A stretch of 64,000 bases of DNA. It comes from CAMDPA01 sp964574325 (lineage in GTDB: Bacteria > Pseudomonadota > Alphaproteobacteria > Rhizobiales > Hyphomicrobiaceae). Shown here piece after piece: positions 32,767 through 41,175 of this stretch. Position numbers and translations under genes: made by a program. Under the pieces are notes generated by a model. It was not told where the DNA came from and ran no database searches. It was given only the letters and a program-made list of their open reading frames with translations. Position 1 is the stretch's first letter; each line of letters starts with the position of its first letter. The stretch is taken from positions 124,001-188,000 of the forward strand of contig CAZNMY010000002.1 of NCBI GenBank assembly GCA_964574325.1. The letters are read 5' to 3'.

Positions 32767-33924
32767 ATGACCACCATCATCGATCAATTTCGGACCATAC
32801 ATTGTCCGTCTCGCAAAGGGATCGCTGCTTTGGCGGCGCAATCGCCTCGCCTCGGCGATCTGGCACAATCACATCCGGTTCTATTCGTTGCGCTGGCGAC
32901 CGGATACGGCGATCCCGTCCGGCGCGCCGCCGCGATCGAAGCGGCCTTGGCGGGACGGCGCTTGCGGACGGTGTGCGATCTCGCAGCGATCCCCTATTGC
33001 CTGCGCTCGGTGCCGCGCGATCTTTGTCCGGTGCCGCTGCCACATGCCGATTGGAGTTCTGACGCGTCGCCGGTGCTCGCCCAGTTCATTCCCGACGATC
33101 CGTTGACGCTTTGCAACTGGGTCCCTGCCATCTTCTTCGCCAATGGTGCCGCGGGCGAGGCGTTCGCGATGTGGCTCGCCATCCGTCATGAATTGTTCAC
33201 TAGGGAGTTTCGCAGTACCCGGCAGTTGCTGCCGATCGCGCTCTACGCCTGGTTCGCACAACACCCGGAGCACGAACTGCACGGCCTCTTGCCGGCCCGT
33301 TGGTCGGCACGAGGAGGATCACGGCGGCTGCTCAATGCGACGAGGGCCTGGCTCTACCGGATTGGCTGCCGCATATACCTGCCGGGTTCGAACAGAAGCG
33401 AGAGCCGTGGTACACCGTTCACGATCGGGCAGTTTCAGGCGATCGAGCTGTCCGACTACCGGGCATTGCTCGCCGAGCAGCAGGCGATGGATAATTGCCT
33501 CGACCGCTACGGACGCCGCATTGCGTCGGGGACGCATGCAATCTTCTCGTTGCGGACGCAAACCGGCGAGCGGGTTGCGAATTTCGAGGTCGCGATCCAT
33601 GCGCCCAATGGACCATTGATGAGTGAGATCAGGGGCCGATCGAATGTCGACCTCGCGCCCGAAATTATCCAACCGGTACTTCGATGGGTGGCAGCGTCAT
33701 CTGATTTTCTTCGCCGCCGAGCCGTTGACGAGGGCGGGCACGGGCGCGAGGCCGACGGCATCTTCGCAGAGTTGATCGCGCCTTATGTTACGACCCACCA
33801 GGAGGCACTCGCAAGCTTTGGTCCGGTCACGCTGCAAAGTTTGGAGAGCGACCTGTCGGAGCTGGCGAAGCGCCTGGGCATGACGAACTGGCCTGTGCGT
33901 TACGAGAGAACACAGGGCGTATAG
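32767..33924 (+). CDS. PcfJ-like protein
   Basis: 385 residues from ATG 32767. Residues about 240-340 contain LLAEQQAMDNCLDRYGRRIASGTHAIFSLR, then ANFEVAI and SEIRGRSNVDL, which follow the PcfJ pattern of a Cys/His-containing box, a strand and an RGRxN box. PcfJ-type proteins occur on conjugative and mobilizable plasmids and phages; their biochemical role is not settled. The N-terminal half is unique. It diverges from the DnaA-like operon across 263 non-coding bases (32504-32766). Confidence 0.6.
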   Translation: MTTIIDQFRTIHCPSRKGIAALAAQSPRLGDLAQSHPVLFVALATGYGDPVRRAAAIEAALAGRRLRTVCDLAAIPYCLRSVPRDLCPVPLPHADWSSDASPVLAQFIPDDPLTLCNWVPAIFFANGAAGEAFAMWLAIRHELFTREFRSTRQLLPIALYAWFAQHPEHELHGLLPARWSARGGSRRLLNATRAWLYRIGCRIYLPGSNRSESRGTPFTIGQFQAIELSDYRALLAEQQAMDNCLDRYGRRIASGTHAIFSLRTQTGERVANFEVAIHAPNGPLMSEIRGRSNVDLAPEIIQPVLRWVAASSDFLRRRAVDEGGHGREADGIFAELIAPYVTTHQEALASFGPVTLQSLESDLSELAKRLGMTNWPVRYERTQGV

Positions 33925-34018
33925 GAGGGGTTGGCTTGCACAACTTTTCTATGCTTGATCTTGAGAATGACGCTTGCATCCCGAACGATCAGCGGGCTTC
34001 GACCGAGGGCACGACGCC

Positions 34019-34195
34019 ATGACCGTGGACAGTTTGGCATTTCAGTACTGGGCCGCCATCGAGCGAGCCAGAATTGCGGAATATGGCTTCATAGTGCCTG
34101 ACACGGCAAAGCCACGCTCAGCGCCTGCTCGTAAAACTCACTCCCCAAAGCGGCGACCGTTCAAGAAGCCGCGGACACAGAAATCCCGGCGGTGA
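34019..34195 (+). CDS. Small basic protein, 58 aa
   Basis: ATG 34019. Begins with a short helix (SLAFQYWAAIERARIAEYG) and ends in a very basic tail (SPKRRPFKKPRTQKSRR). The tail could bind nucleic acid. No family recognised; confidence is limited by length. Confidence 0.4.
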   Translation: MTVDSLAFQYWAAIERARIAEYGFIVPDTAKPRSAPARKTHSPKRRPFKKPRTQKSRR

Positions 34196-34240
34196 TGGCG
34201 AGCTCCGGCTGCTAACTTCGCTACGTGAAGCAGGGATGCG

Positions 34241-34774
34241 ATGTCGATGGACCCACTTCCGCATGAACCGCAAAACTTCCGCGAGTTGGTCGAGGCTGAT
34301 CTGCGTCGTGCCGCACGGCTGATCATCAAGATCCAGGATGAGATCGATTGGCAGTTTCGCATTGCAACCCCGAAGGGTGATCTGCATCTCGCCGTGACCA
34401 TGCCGGGCGGCGTTGAGCGCGACGTGATGCTGGCACGTATCGGAACGTTCATGCACTGGAAACAGGCCAAGGCCTTCATCATGGCTGTTGAGACGGTGTT
34501 GCCGAACGGGGTCTACGCTGCCGGTCTTAGCCAGAGTGAGCACTGCAATTGCTATGCGCGCTTCAATCACGAGCCGCGGCCTTGGACAGCCCGCAACTTT
34601 GATCGTGTGAAGTGGCTGCCGGAGAAGCATATCGTGCCGGCGATTGCGGCGCTGCTGCCAACATCACCTCGAGCCATGACACCCTTCGAGATTTCTGGTC
34701 TGCAGGAGTGGTTCGGACGTGAAGGCCGCTTCCCAGCCGTACAGATCGAGAGCGGCAAGTTGGCGAACCTGTAA
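34241..34774 (+). CDS. Hypothetical protein, 177 aa
   Basis: Starts at ATG 34241. The sequence has an alternating strand region (GDLHLAVTMPGG) and a YAAGLSQSEHCNCYARF segment, then a helical end. A single Cys-x-Cys pair is present. No family recognised. It is on the plus strand after the small basic protein and ends 14 bases before the ParE-like gene on the other strand. Confidence 0.55.
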   Translation: MSMDPLPHEPQNFRELVEADLRRAARLIIKIQDEIDWQFRIATPKGDLHLAVTMPGGVERDVMLARIGTFMHWKQAKAFIMAVETVLPNGVYAAGLSQSEHCNCYARFNHEPRPWTARNFDRVKWLPEKHIVPAIAALLPTSPRAMTPFEISGLQEWFGREGRFPAVQIESGKLANL

Positions 34775-34788
34775 GCTGTGGCATCCGC

Positions 34789-35076
34789 TTAAAGAGTGTC
34801 CGGCAAAAGGAATGGAGAAACGTATCGTGTAGGAAGCGAGGCGTGGCGTTCGTGAATGCTTGAGTGATGGGGCGATGATGCCGAAGAGAAGGAGGCGCTG
34901 TTGAAGGCGACCGTAATGGCCTTGATCCGCGCCTGAATGTTTGCGGCGCCCGTCGGAGAGCGCGCGGCAATGTAGTCCAAAATATCGGCGAGATCAGCAA
35001 GGGCGGGAAGAGTATAGCGCAGCTTCACAGGTTGTGTTTTGCCCATACTGATTTGGGTGTCGGGTGTTGGGATCAC
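34789..35076 (-). pseudogene. ParE-like toxin with aberrant C-terminus
   Basis: The first 55 residues (KLRYTLPALADLADILDYIAARSPTGAANIQARIKAI) are a good ParE/RelE N-terminus. After that the sequence turns Ser/His-rich (FSSASSPHHSSIHE) and lacks the expected strands and the R-x-x-Y-x-I-x-Y-x-V core. A frameshift or replacement in the 3' half is therefore likely, leaving an inactive toxin. It begins with GTG 35076 overlapping the previous gene as GTGA; ATG 35046 is an alternative start. Confidence 0.5.
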
Positions 35077-35342
35077 CGCGGCTTGTCGGTCTTCAAGGTG
35101 ATGTGAATTCCCATGCTGCGAATTTCTTCTGAGAACATTTCGAGCGCGAAGGCCTCGAGTTCGGTTTGCGGCATAGGCAGGATAACGGGGTTCGGGATGG
35201 CGCCGGCTCGGCTGGCCTGCTGGTTGAGTTCATTCGCGTAAGACGCGATGAGGGCGCCGATGGCGACGGCGAGCGGATTGTCGGGGTTGTGGTCTTCGAG
35301 TGCGGCGAGCAACTCGGCACGGGTGGGGGGCACCCTGGTCAC
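35073..35342 (-). CDS. Hypothetical protein, 89 aa
   Basis: GTG start at 35342, overlapped as GTGA with its upstream neighbour, and overlapping the ParE-like gene in the same way. RAELLAALEDHNPDNPLAVAIGALIAS is a helix pair and the C-terminus is amphipathic. It does not resemble known ParD antitoxins, but its place before a ParE makes an antitoxin role conceivable. Confidence 0.5.
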   Translation of the reverse strand: MTRVPPTRAELLAALEDHNPDNPLAVAIGALIASYANELNQQASRAGAIPNPVILPMPQTELEAFALEMFSEEIRSMGIHITLKTDKPR

Positions 35343-35524
35343 GAGGCTGCCGTTGCCCGCAGGATGGTGCGGAAGGCTTCGTGCGTGCGCGATTCAACTG
35401 GCTCGCCAGCCAGTGCGGAAAGTGCGATCAGCGTGCAGATGACACGCTCCGCATCGGACAGCGCATCCGTTTCACAAAGGCGCAAGGCAAGGTCGTGGTC
35501 GAGGGGCGTTGGAACGTAGGACAT
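35339..35524 (-). CDS. Hypothetical protein, 61 aa
   Basis: ATG 35524. Helical, acidic (LRLCETDALSDAERVICTLIAL). It heads the three-gene chain ending in the ParE-like gene. No family recognised. Confidence 0.45.
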   Translation of the reverse strand: MSYVPTPLDHDLALRLCETDALSDAERVICTLIALSALAGEPVESRTHEAFRTILRATAAS

Positions 35525-35638
35525 TATATTGCTCCGTTTACGCATCATAACTCTGCCGAGCGGGTTTGCCTAGTGACACTCAGAGCGCCGCGAATTTGTT
35601 GATGATACGAGGCCGCGATATGGGGAGCACCCGCGAGC

Positions 35639-36265
35639 TTAGCCTGGAAGTGGCGGATCGGCGGCGCGGTGCCCCAACGACCAGAAGCGGGACGCGAACG
35701 CGATTTCTTCCGGACCGATGACGTCGAGGTAGATCTCGGTCGTCGACAGGCGTGCATGTCCCAGCCAGCGCTTGAGCAGAGTGAGCGGCACACCGGCCTG
35801 CAGCGTTCCGACGCCGAAGCCGTGTCGCAGCCCGCGCGGGGTGGCACGCAAACCGACAATACCGGCGACATCCATCAGGTGCTTGACGATGCGCCAGCCG
35901 GTGACGCGGCAGAAACTCCACAGTCGACTTCCGGCGAGCGTCGCATCCTGCTGCGATGATCGCAGCGCGAAGCATTCATCAAGTCGGTGCATGAGTTGAG
36001 GTGGGATCGGGATCTCGCGCGGCACATGGCGCCGACGCTTGAGTGTCGGCAGCGTGACGGTGCTCGCGAAGAGGTCGAAGGAGAGTGCCGTGACGGCGAG
36101 AACCTCGCTGATCCGCGCTCCGGTCCATGCTAGCAGCTCGGCAAATAATCGTTGCCGCTCATCGACTTGCGCGGCTGCCGCGAGGAAGCGCAGACGCTCG
36201 TCATGGTTCAGGTACTTGCGGCCCTGCGCGTGCCGGCTGGTGCGTGATGCATCAGAATTGCCCAT
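35639..36265 (-). CDS. Short tyrosine recombinase
   Basis: 208 residues from ATG 36265. It contains only the catalytic domain: Arg in TGARISEVLAV, the strand KRRRHVPREIPIP, RGLRHGFGVGTL for the H-x-x-R box (here R-H order around G-F), GHARLSTTEIYLDV with the second His and the nucleophile Tyr. The N-terminal core-binding domain is nearly absent, as in small XerC-like or invertase-type enzymes. Its start codon lies inside an 18-bp sequence that recurs inverted 120 bases upstream. Confidence 0.75.
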   Translation of the reverse strand: MGNSDASRTSRHAQGRKYLNHDERLRFLAAAAQVDERQRLFAELLAWTGARISEVLAVTALSFDLFASTVTLPTLKRRRHVPREIPIPPQLMHRLDECFALRSSQQDATLAGSRLWSFCRVTGWRIVKHLMDVAGIVGLRATPRGLRHGFGVGTLQAGVPLTLLKRWLGHARLSTTEIYLDVIGPEEIAFASRFWSLGHRAADPPLPG

Positions 36266-36396
36266 AATGTTGCATTTGGAAAACTCTTTTCTTTTCAGTA
36301 ACATAGGTTGAAGGCAAAAGTATTAAAGACCATTTCTTGCACGTAATGACCTCACTCTTAGCACGCAAACAAGTGGAGTGCAACATTATGGGCAAT
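36257..36396. repeat. 18-bp inverted repeats flanking recombinase promoter
   Basis: TGCAACATTATGGGCAAT occurs on the minus strand at 36257-36274, covering the recombinase start codon, and on the plus strand at 36379-36396. The plus-strand copy extends into a perfect palindrome AACATTAT-GGGCA-ATAATGTT (36382-36402), the form of a tyrosine-recombinase core site. The intervening 104 bases are AT-rich and contain the promoter. Confidence 0.65.
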
Positions 36397-36510
36397 AATG
36401 TTACGTTTTATACTATTAGTTACATGAATTAATCTGTATAAATATTAGTCGACCTAAGTATTTCGTGAGGCCTTGATTGGTTCCGCACGCACATCAAATG
36501 GGAGATCATC

Positions 36511-36957
36511 ATGGCACTCGAAATGTCATCAACTACCAAGGCGAAGATCGCAGCAGCCGCGTTGACTGCACTCAGCGTAATGAGCGGCTCGTTCTCAGCG
36601 AATGCACAGCAGATGGCAGCTGCGCCAAGTACTCCAGATTTCTCAGCTTGCGACCGGATGCATCAGGCGAACCCGAAGGGAGCCATTCAGTGCCGTGTCG
36701 ATGCGCTGAAGGCGCACACTGGTGCCCTACGTCAGGAAAGTGGTGCCCTACGTCAGGAATCTGCGGCACTGCGTCAACGAACCCAGGTCGCGCAAATTGA
36801 CGGCGATTGTGCACGTGAAATTAGTGAGCTGCGTGCTGCAAATCCTGCAGCGACCGAAATTGCGCGTGAACTTGTAAGGGTGAGCGGTCGTCCCGCTGCT
36901 GAGTACGGAATATGCCGGTTGCGGGATGCAATCCGCGCTGGCTTGGACGCGCGTTAA
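36511..36957 (+). CDS. Secreted hypothetical protein, 148 aa
   Basis: ATG 36511 with GGGAGATC upstream. Residues 1-32 form a signal peptide (basic start, AAAALTALSVMSG core, cleavage near ANA-QQ). The mature part contains a direct repeat of ALRQESG/A (three units, 42 bases at the DNA level) and two Cys pairs that could form disulfides (FSACDR and QCRVD; DGDCAREI and YGICRL). Exported to the periplasm. No family recognised. Confidence 0.65.
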   Translation: MALEMSSTTKAKIAAAALTALSVMSGSFSANAQQMAAAPSTPDFSACDRMHQANPKGAIQCRVDALKAHTGALRQESGALRQESAALRQRTQVAQIDGDCAREISELRAANPAATEIARELVRVSGRPAAEYGICRLRDAIRAGLDAR

Positions 36958-36972
36958 GTCAACTAATACTTA

Positions 36973-38187
36973 TCAGGCCTTGGGAGCTGCCGGCGCTTTT
37001 GCTATTGGCTTCTTATCATCAGTGATGGCTGCCGTCTGAACGACAGGTGGGGTCACGGCGACCTTTGACGGTTGTGGCTGTTCTCCAGTTGGGGCTTCCG
37101 CATGCTTGACTGGTGCAGCCGGAGCTGGGCCATCCAGCCCATCCAGTGCAGCTTGCCTATCAGCTCCAGTCCGCTGCTCGGCCCTTTGATTTGCAATGGC
37201 ATCAGCGTCTCGTGCAATCGCATCAGCGTTTCTAGTGGCAACAGCAGCACGATCCTGCTGCGTGGGTGCGATAAGCGCCTGTGTTGTCACCGCTGCCGCC
37301 GCCTTCTTCTCCGGTGTATCGGCATGACGTTGGTAGGCGTTTTCGAGCGCCCTGCGGGATTCTGGCGTGTCTGCGCCGGTAACGTAGCGCCGTGTCGCTT
37401 CATCGAGTTCTCGTTGAATGCGCTTGTCGCCGCCGGAGATGATCTCGACGCCATCGGAAATCTTGTCATACAATCTGTTGGTTTGCTCCGGCGTGAGGTT
37501 GTGACGCTTCGCGAAGGCCGCGATGTCCACAGCGGTTGCTGCCCGGAAGCCAACCCTATTTCCCGTCATGCGCTCAAATCGCTCACGTTGCACACCAGCT
37601 TCGTGCAAGGTCTTGATGGCGCCCGCACCGAGCTTCAAGAGTTCGGGATTGTTCAGCGCCCATGGCATGCCGAGACTAACAGCCGTGGCGCGCGCCGATG
37701 CCATATTCTGCAAATCACTCTGTGATAGTCGCTCGCCGCCACCAAGCCCGTCGTATCGCGCGCTGCTGGCGATACGTTCGGCGCGATCCATGTCGAGACG
37801 CCGCATCCGAGCAGCAAGAGTGCTGCCGCCCTCAGCGCCGGTCACCGGGTCACTTGCTGATGCCGCCATGAGTGCGGCTTGCGCTCGAGTATCTGGCGCA
37901 GGTGCTGCTGAGAAACTTGCATCGGTGATCGTCTTAAGTAGTGCGCTCGAAGGTGAGATGGCGCGCAAGTCCTCCGGGGACATTCCGCGCAACTGACTTT
38001 GCGCGGCTGACAGCATTCGATCGAGATCGGAAGGCGAAAGATTACGATGGATGCTTTGTGCGTGCGCTATGATGCTCTCGCGCACGATGTTGAGCGCGTG
38101 CGCTTCGAGAGAGTCATAGGCGATCTGCGGGTCGCGCTCACTGCGCGTGCCACGAAAGAAATTATCGTGCCGGCGCTGCGCGCTCAC
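36973..38187 (-). CDS. Hypothetical helical protein, 404 aa
   Basis: GTG 38187 start, overlapped as GTGA with the small gene before it. Residues 30-130 and 195-270 are helical and charged (FAKRHNLTPEQTNRLYDKISDG); from residue 275 the sequence is low-complexity Ala/Pro/Gln/Thr. No signal peptide or catalytic motif is seen. The Ala-rich tail (AAPVKHAEAPTGEQPQPSK) resembles linker regions. Function unknown. Confidence 0.55.
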   Translation of the reverse strand: MSAQRRHDNFFRGTRSERDPQIAYDSLEAHALNIVRESIIAHAQSIHRNLSPSDLDRMLSAAQSQLRGMSPEDLRAISPSSALLKTITDASFSAAPAPDTRAQAALMAASASDPVTGAEGGSTLAARMRRLDMDRAERIASSARYDGLGGGERLSQSDLQNMASARATAVSLGMPWALNNPELLKLGAGAIKTLHEAGVQRERFERMTGNRVGFRAATAVDIAAFAKRHNLTPEQTNRLYDKISDGVEIISGGDKRIQRELDEATRRYVTGADTPESRRALENAYQRHADTPEKKAAAAVTTQALIAPTQQDRAAVATRNADAIARDADAIANQRAEQRTGADRQAALDGLDGPAPAAPVKHAEAPTGEQPQPSKVAVTPPVVQTAAITDDKKPIAKAPAAPKA

Positions 38188-38345
38188 GGGACACCTTCAT
38201 CGCGCGCGAACCTAGCAAGCGCATAAGTCAGTTCTGCCGTGACAATATTTCTGACGGTGAAGTCGGCATCGCCGATGCGATTGTCGTTTGCGCTGAGCTC
38301 TTGCAACTGCGCGATCTGGATCAAGAAATCGGCGGTCAGTCGCAT
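38184..38345 (-). CDS. Hypothetical protein, 53 aa
   Basis: ATG 38345. Acidic start with a helix (RLTADFLIQIAQLQEL) and ending TAELTYALARFARDE. Overlaps the next gene by 4 bases and follows the previous by 5, so it sits in a three-gene operon. No family recognised. Confidence 0.4.
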   Translation of the reverse strand: MRLTADFLIQIAQLQELSANDNRIGDADFTVRNIVTAELTYALARFARDEGVP

Positions 38346-38350
38346 GGCGA

Positions 38351-38587
38351 TCACGCAAAAAACGGAATGGTGAGCTTCATCGCCTCGCGCATTGGACGGC
38401 GCCAATCACCGCTTATCAAGCGACGCATGAGCGGGGCGGGAAGCTTGGTGATGATGTGATCTTCGATCAACCGTGCAAGCTCGTCGGGGATATCCTTGCG
38501 GGCGACGGCCTTACACAACTGGACAATGCGGCGGGCATAGAGCCGTTTTTTTGTGCTGTATGATATTCGGCACTTTGATTTACGCAT
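38351..38587 (-). CDS. Hypothetical basic protein, 78 aa
   Basis: ATG 38587 has GGAGGAC directly before it, a strong ribosome binding site that fixes the start. The product is very basic at first (RKSKCRISYSTKKRLYARRI) and then helical. It heads the operon 38587 to 36973. No family recognised. Confidence 0.5.
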   Translation of the reverse strand: MRKSKCRISYSTKKRLYARRIVQLCKAVARKDIPDELARLIEDHIITKLPAPLMRRLISGDWRRPMREAMKLTIPFFA

Positions 38588-38713
38588 GCGTCCTCCATTA
38601 TGTAGCTGCAACATTGTTAGCGGAGGCAGGTTAAGGACGGGATAATTCACAACTTATTAACCAGACGACGCCGAAAATGGCTTATTGTTTCACCTCATTT
38701 GTTTTTGCATTGC

Positions 38714-39565
38714 ATGCCTGTGGTGGCGGTTCCTTCTGGCCTAGTGCTGTCCGAATATCTGTCGAGTTCCGCTCTGACGGTGGCGAGTGGTTCGGCGCAC
38801 GACGGGGCTGCCTTCGATGATGGCGCGTTCGTTCCCGCACTGCCGTTCTCGGCGCTCGCCATCGGTGAAGCATTAAACCTAGAAGCATCCGACGCGGCAT
38901 TGCTCGACCGGCGCGGCAGCATGGTATCGCTGCTGTCCTTTGAAACGTCACTGGTGCCATTGCTCAAGAGCGGGTTGCTGGCCACGGATGCCGACGAAGC
39001 GGCGACTCTTTGCGGTTGCTTTCCACACGATGCGGCGGTGGCCGTGACCTTGGCGCAAGCGCGCACGTCTTTCGTGTGGTCGCCTTCACAATTCCACCTC
39101 ATCGGCCTCAACAGCAATCGCGCTGGCCTCGTCACGACAACCGTGAACGAGCAACGCCATCGGCGGCTTGGCATCCATTTCGACAGTTGGGACAGCCTGC
39201 CCATGCACATGCGTGGGCGCAGCCGCTACCGCCTGAGCGTGAACCTCGGTGCGGGTGACCGGTATTTTCTGTTCATGGCGCTCACGGCGGCGGATGTGCT
39301 CGATGCGCTAAAAGACGAGGTGAGTGTGGCCAGCAACGCCACTCAACTTCTTCGACTGGCGCTCCGCCAACCGCCGCAACGGCGGGTATACCGCCTGCGA
39401 GTTCCTCCGCTGTGGGGCTACGTCGCGCAAACCGACTACCTGCCGCACGATGGCAGCACATTCGGGGCTCACTTCTATGATTTCTCGATGCACGCCTTGG
39501 CGGATTTCCGACCGTTGAAACGGTATTACGGCGCAGCGTCCTTCTACCTGCTGAAGGCGGGTTGA
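38714..39565 (+). CDS. 2OG-Fe(II)-type oxygenase-like protein, RiPP cluster
   Basis: 283 residues from ATG 38714 (TTG 38699 also in frame). Residues about 155-190 read RRLGIHFDSWDSLPMHMRGRSRYRLSVNLG-like, with H-x-D (HFD) followed by an Arg-rich strand, and residue region 255-275 holds DYLPHDGSTFGAHF; together these give the H-x-D...H facial triad expected of non-haem iron oxygenases. Proteins like this accompany cyclophane-forming radical SAM clusters. Here it is the first gene before the precursor, 218 bases upstream. It probably hydroxylates the peptide; the residue is not known. Confidence 0.6.
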   Translation: MPVVAVPSGLVLSEYLSSSALTVASGSAHDGAAFDDGAFVPALPFSALAIGEALNLEASDAALLDRRGSMVSLLSFETSLVPLLKSGLLATDADEAATLCGCFPHDAAVAVTLAQARTSFVWSPSQFHLIGLNSNRAGLVTTTVNEQRHRRLGIHFDSWDSLPMHMRGRSRYRLSVNLGAGDRYFLFMALTAADVLDALKDEVSVASNATQLLRLALRQPPQRRVYRLRVPPLWGYVAQTDYLPHDGSTFGAHFYDFSMHALADFRPLKRYYGAASFYLLKAG

Positions 39566-39783
39566 AGGTATTGCACGGCTCGCCAACGCCGCCCTGTGCA
39601 TGGTGTGCAGCGTTCTGGGCTGGAATGATATTTCCGGTCAGTTGGATTGACCAAATTGAGTTGCTTGCCGTCAGAGGCGGATTGTTTTGAACTAACAATG
39701 CTTTGATTGACTCGCGCGAAAGTTTTATGGCTAACTTCGCGTGGTTATTTTTTTTTATCAACTCATTGCTTTGGGGAATTACA

Positions 39784-40011
39784 ATGTCGTTTTCATCAAA
39801 ACTATCTACTGCAAGAACGATCGTTCAAGCCCGCGCTGTATCGCGTGGCATCGGCGCCGGTCGCTACGCCAGCGTGTCGGCGTTCAATCAGAACGACGAA
39901 GGCATCTGGCGCAATGGCACGGGCGATGGTGTCAAACCCGACCGTGACGACCCCCGCGTTGCTCGCGGCGAACGCCTCAGCCAACTGTTCAGCCCACAAT
40001 TTGGCGGATAG
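39784..40011 (+). CDS. RiPP precursor peptide, 75 aa
   Basis: ATG 39784 after GGGGAATTACA. The leader (residues 1-27) is helical and basic; the core region has three-residue aromatic motifs of the type used by cyclophane maturases: Tyr28-Ala-Ser, Phe34-Asn-Gln and Trp42-Arg-Asn44 (in IWRNGTGDG). The C-terminus ends RLSQLFSPQFGG with a Gly-Gly. It lies 3 bases before the radical SAM gene, the spacing expected of a substrate and its enzyme. It resembles the AmcA-type multi-cyclophane precursors described from actinobacteria; that is a judgment from pattern, not from a search. Confidence 0.65.
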   Translation: MSFSSKLSTARTIVQARAVSRGIGAGRYASVSAFNQNDEGIWRNGTGDGVKPDRDDPRVARGERLSQLFSPQFGG

Positions 40012-40014
40012 TTG

Positions 40015-41175
40015 ATGCGGTATCCCCGCATCTCTCATGTGGTGATGCAGACAACACCGTTCTGCAACATCGACTGCAAGTATTGTTATCTGCCTGAGCG
40101 GCGCAGCAAAGACCGGATGGAGCCGGCCCTTGTGCGGCGTCTGGCGGAACGGGTGGCGGAATATCAGGACGGCGGCACGCCAGTGAAATGGTACTGGCAT
40201 GCGGGCGAACCTCTGACGGTCGGCCTCGACCACTTCCGCGCCTGTCATGAAGCTGTTGCCGCTGGCGCTCCGGCGCTGGCGGACACCTTCCGCTATCATG
40301 TGCAAACCAACGGCATCCTCATCGATGATGAGTGGGCACACTTTTTCAAAGAGCACGGCTACGGCATCGGCGTCAGCATCGACGGGCCCGCCGACATTCA
40401 CAACGCCAACCGTGTCACGCGCAACGGCGGTGGCACGTACGACAAGGTGGCGGCTGGCTTCAAGCGATTGCAGGATGCGGGATTGCACCCTGCCGTTTTG
40501 GCCGTGGTGAGTTCGGCGTCACTCGACCGGCCCAAGGATTTGCTAGCGGCCTTCGCGGAGCTGGGCGCCGACAGCGTTGCGTTCAACTTCGAGGAAATGG
40601 AAGGCACGCACGGCACATCGTCGTTAAAGGCGATGGACGACAGCGGCGAGCTGCGCGGCAAGGTTCATCACTTCATTACCACGCTACTGCGCGAGCGCGA
40701 GCAACACTATCCACACATCCGGCTGCGCGAAACCGATTGGATGTTGCCGAGCATTTTGAGCGGCGAAGCGGTCGAAGGCTGGCTGACGCGACCTATGACC
40801 TACCTGACCGTGTTGAGCAACGGCACGGCTTCGACATTTTGCCCCGAGCTGGCGGGCATGAGCGGCGCCGACAAAGTCGATTTCCCACGCTGCAACATTC
40901 TGACGGAACCGCTGACGGCGTTCGCCGACCGCGTGTTCGCAAGCCGCGCGTTGGCCGCCATTGAAACCGGCGTCGATAGTTGCCGCCTGAAGTGCGACTA
41001 CTTCGAGCTGTGCGCAGGCGGCTGCCCCAGCAACAAGTTTTACGAAACCGGCGACTTCGGTTCGACCGAAACGCTCTATTGCCGCATCCGCAACCAGTAC
41101 GCGGCAGATGCAGTCGTTGACTACATCATCGCCTCCGAAGGCAAGGGCATCGAAGCGCCGGCGGGAGAGCCGTGA
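40015..41175 (+). CDS. Radical SAM/SPASM peptide maturase (cyclophane-forming type)
   Basis: 386 residues from ATG 40015. The radical SAM cluster is CNIDCKYC (Cys17, Cys21, Cys24), followed by the GGEP-equivalent HAGEPLT. The SPASM region contains FCPELAG, RCNIL and CRLKCDYFELCAGGCPSNK, ending STETLYCRIRNQYA, the pattern of GrrM/FxsB-like enzymes that join an aromatic ring to a beta carbon two residues on. It uses an iron-sulfur cluster and SAM in the cytoplasm. It is coupled to the methyltransferase by a GTGA overlap. Confidence 0.9.
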   Translation: MRYPRISHVVMQTTPFCNIDCKYCYLPERRSKDRMEPALVRRLAERVAEYQDGGTPVKWYWHAGEPLTVGLDHFRACHEAVAAGAPALADTFRYHVQTNGILIDDEWAHFFKEHGYGIGVSIDGPADIHNANRVTRNGGGTYDKVAAGFKRLQDAGLHPAVLAVVSSASLDRPKDLLAAFAELGADSVAFNFEEMEGTHGTSSLKAMDDSGELRGKVHHFITTLLREREQHYPHIRLRETDWMLPSILSGEAVEGWLTRPMTYLTVLSNGTASTFCPELAGMSGADKVDFPRCNILTEPLTAFADRVFASRALAAIETGVDSCRLKCDYFELCAGGCPSNKFYETGDFGSTETLYCRIRNQYAADAVVDYIIASEGKGIEAPAGEP

